From: CAG-533 sp022779465 | GTDB lineage: Bacteria; Bacillota_I; Bacilli_A; RF39; UBA660 | Direction of reading: 5' to 3' | Assembly: GCA_022779465.1 (NCBI GenBank) | Contig: JALFTB010000034.1 | Coordinates: forward strand, 1-15,937 | DNA: 15,937 nucleotides | In this document: in pieces, positions 14,885-15,937 of the stretch | How positions within the stretch are numbered: the stretch's first letter is position 1 | Layout of the letters: each line of letters begins with the position of its first letter | The notes under the pieces: model-generated | What the model was told of the DNA's origin: nothing | The model's database searches: none | Seen by the model: the letters and a program-made list of their open reading frames with translations, nothing else | Translations under genes and position numbers: made by a program

Positions 14885-14968
14885 ATGAGTAGAGCTAAAA
14901 ATTCAAACAAAGCTAGAGAAAATACTAATGCTAGAAATCAAGCACGTTCAAACGCTAGAAGTAAATAG
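14885..14968 (+). CDS. 27-residue arginine/asparagine-rich microprotein
   Basis: ATG is preceded by a perfect AGGAGG (14873-14878) at good spacing, the strongest ribosome site in the window, and the frame runs 27 codons to TAG. The product begins MSRAKNSNKAREN and repeats Ala-Arg at residues 10-11, 16-17, 20-21 and 24-25; it has 5 Arg, 3 Lys, 6 Asn and one Glu, and no hydrophobic residue except Ala and Met. It should be disordered and strongly basic, which would suit nucleic-acid or ribosome binding. Its composition faintly recalls small spore or nucleoid proteins, but I do not recognise it. It diverges from the protease gene; its stop touches the recombinase stop on the other strand with no terminator between. 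A TATAAT at 14866-14871 is too close to the AGGAGG to be its -10. Confidence 0.65.
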   Translation: MSRAKNSNKARENTNARNQARSNARSK

Positions 14969-15832
14969 TTAATTTCTAGGAAAATAATCTTCATAGTCAT
15001 GTTTTAATTTATCATTAGTCAAATGAGTATATATTTGAGTAGTAGATAAATTTTCATGACCTAAAAGTTCTTGTATTATTCTTAAATCTGCACCATTTTT
15101 AAGTAAATGAGTTGCAAATGTATGTCTTAAGGTATGAGGAGAAACATTCTTTCTTATACCTTTTTTTATGCATTCTTCTTTAATAACTTTAAATATAAAT
15201 TGTCTGGATAATACTCCACCTCTATTATTAAGAAAAACATAACTACTATTATTTTTATTAAGCATTGGTCTATAAAAATAAATATATTCCTTTAAAGCAT
15301 CAATCGCATAATCTCCTAAAGGGACAATTCTCTCTTTACTCCCCTTACCCATTACTCTAACTAAACATTCATCTAAATCAATATTAGATAGTTCTAAACT
15401 AGTAAGTTCACTTATTCTAAGTCCAGAAGAATATAATAGTTCAAGTATTGCTTTATTACGTGCTTCAAATTCATTATTAACCTCAAAATTAAGTAAACTA
15501 GATACCTCTTCTAAAGTTAAAAATTCTGGTATCTTCTTTTCTATTTTAGGTCTATCAATTTCATCAGTAGGATTACTCTTAATATTACCCATTCTCATAT
15601 AATAATTATAAAAAGACTTTAAAGAACTAATGACATGAGAAATAGTCTTAGAACTCTTATTTAAACTTCTAATATATTTTTCAATATCTTTTTTATCGAC
15701 TAATAATAAATTTTTCTTAATAAAATCACTAAATAAAGTAACATCTTTAACATAAGATAAACTAGTATTATTACTATAATTACGTTCTAATTCTAAATAA
15801 TTTTTAAAATCATTTATAAGTCTATCATTCAT
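14969..15832 (-). CDS. xerD: XerC/XerD-type tyrosine recombinase
   Basis: Site-specific recombinase expected to resolve chromosome dimers at dif together with FtsK/SpoIIIE. The 287 residues have an N-terminal SAM-like DNA-binding domain (~1-85) and a C-terminal catalytic domain. The full active site is present: R139 (SSGLRISEL), K163 (MGKGSKERIVPL), H233 and R236 (PHTLRHTFATHLL), H259 (LGHENLS) and nucleophile Y268 (TQIYTHL). Spacing matches E. coli XerD closely. Length and motifs fit XerC/XerD, not the longer XerS or XerH types; XerC versus XerD cannot be settled from sequence alone, so the symbol is tentative. AGGTGA precedes the ATG. It lies about 4 kb from the dif site. An integrase of a mobile element is unlikely given the size and the absence of element genes. 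Confidence 0.9.
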   Translation of the reverse strand: MNDRLINDFKNYLELERNYSNNTSLSYVKDVTLFSDFIKKNLLLVDKKDIEKYIRSLNKSSKTISHVISSLKSFYNYYMRMGNIKSNPTDEIDRPKIEKKIPEFLTLEEVSSLLNFEVNNEFEARNKAILELLYSSGLRISELTSLELSNIDLDECLVRVMGKGSKERIVPLGDYAIDALKEYIYFYRPMLNKNNSSYVFLNNRGGVLSRQFIFKVIKEECIKKGIRKNVSPHTLRHTFATHLLKNGADLRIIQELLGHENLSTTQIYTHLTNDKLKHDYEDYFPRN

Positions 15833-15850
15833 GTTTTTTCACCTATTTTA

Positions 15851-15879
15851 ATTATACATTTATCTTTTAAATTAATCAA
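15851..15879 (-). promoter_or_regulatory. Promoter of the xer recombinase gene
   Basis: On the minus strand TTGATT (15879-15874), 17 bp, perfect TATAAT (15856-15851), 18 bp before the ATG. The predicted leader is ~12 nt and includes the AGGTGA ribosome site. Confidence 0.75.
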
Positions 15880-15887
15880 ATTTAATA

Positions 15888-15893
15888 TATAAT
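15888..15893 (+). promoter_or_regulatory. -10 element of the gene starting at 15911
   Basis: Perfect TATAAT 17 bp before the start codon; the -35 region is poor. The predicted leader is ~11 nt and begins at the AGGTGA ribosome site. Confidence 0.5.
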
Positions 15894-15910
15894 ATTTATA
15901 GGTGAAAGTT

Positions 15911-15937
15911 ATGGAATTACTTGCAAATAAAATAAGA
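15911..15937 (+). CDS. Start of an unidentified gene (3' part beyond the window)
   Basis: ATG with a good AGGTGAAAG ribosome site just upstream; only nine residues are visible (MELLANKIR). It is divergent from the recombinase gene. The opening resembles that of xanthine phosphoribosyltransferases, but nine residues are too few to name it, and no purine riboswitch precedes it. Confidence 0.6.

Noticed and set aside
15833..15910. Possible purine riboswitch before the gene at 15911
   Set aside because: The predicted leader is only ~11 nt and no riboswitch core is visible.
1..15937. tRNA, rRNA, CRISPR arrays, insertion sequences
   Set aside because: No cloverleaf, ribosomal RNA sequence, regularly spaced repeats or transposase gene was seen on either strand.

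Overview
The window comes from a low-GC, AT-rich member of the Bacillota. The evidence is a dnaG-rpoD-trmK operon, a ZupT-type ZIP transporter, a SpoIIM-like membrane protein, strong AGGAGG/AGGTGA ribosome sites, and a Xer recombination site of Bacillus type. Many protein features recall uncultured gut Bacilli related to Mollicutes, but that placement is inference. All 15 genes with a visible stop end in TAA or TAG and none in TGA, while the tryptophan codons I checked are TGG.

Layout, left to right. Positions 2-1381 hold the 3' part of a large surface protein. Its last ~50 codons have the composition and motif pattern of a diversity-generating retroelement (DGR) variable region; no reverse transcriptase or template repeat is in the window. 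After a terminator comes dnaG-rpoD-trmK (1526-5009), joined by TAATG stop/start overlaps. Next are a membrane-anchored NlpC/P60 hydrolase (5060-6409), a 38-residue membrane protein on the minus strand (6444-6560), a SpoIIM-like protein (6641-7216), an unknown 415-residue protein on the minus strand (7241-8488), mnmA (8602-9708) and a helix-turn-helix protein (9811-10584).

The long gene-free stretch 10585-11022 lies between two terminators of convergent genes and contains a 28-bp site (10899-10926) matching the Bacillus subtilis dif site, as I remember it, at 26 of 28 positions. This is the most important non-coding feature. Most genes left of it run rightward and most genes right of it run leftward, so both sides point toward dif, as expected at a replication terminus.

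Right of dif, on the minus strand, are a ZIP metal transporter (11023-11775), a two-gene operon of a clostripain-like protease (12830-14785) followed by a zinc-ribbon membrane protein (11866-12813), and a XerC/XerD-type tyrosine recombinase (14969-15832) about 4 kb from dif. A 27-codon arginine-rich ORF with a perfect Shine-Dalgarno site (14885-14968, plus strand) abuts the recombinase gene tail to tail. The window ends inside a new plus-strand gene starting at 15911.

The genes combine core information processing (primase, main sigma factor, two tRNA-modifying enzymes, dimer resolution) with an envelope set (diversified surface protein, cell-wall hydrolase, membrane-tethered protease, metal importer). 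Recognisable promoters sit very close to start codons, so mRNA leaders appear short throughout.
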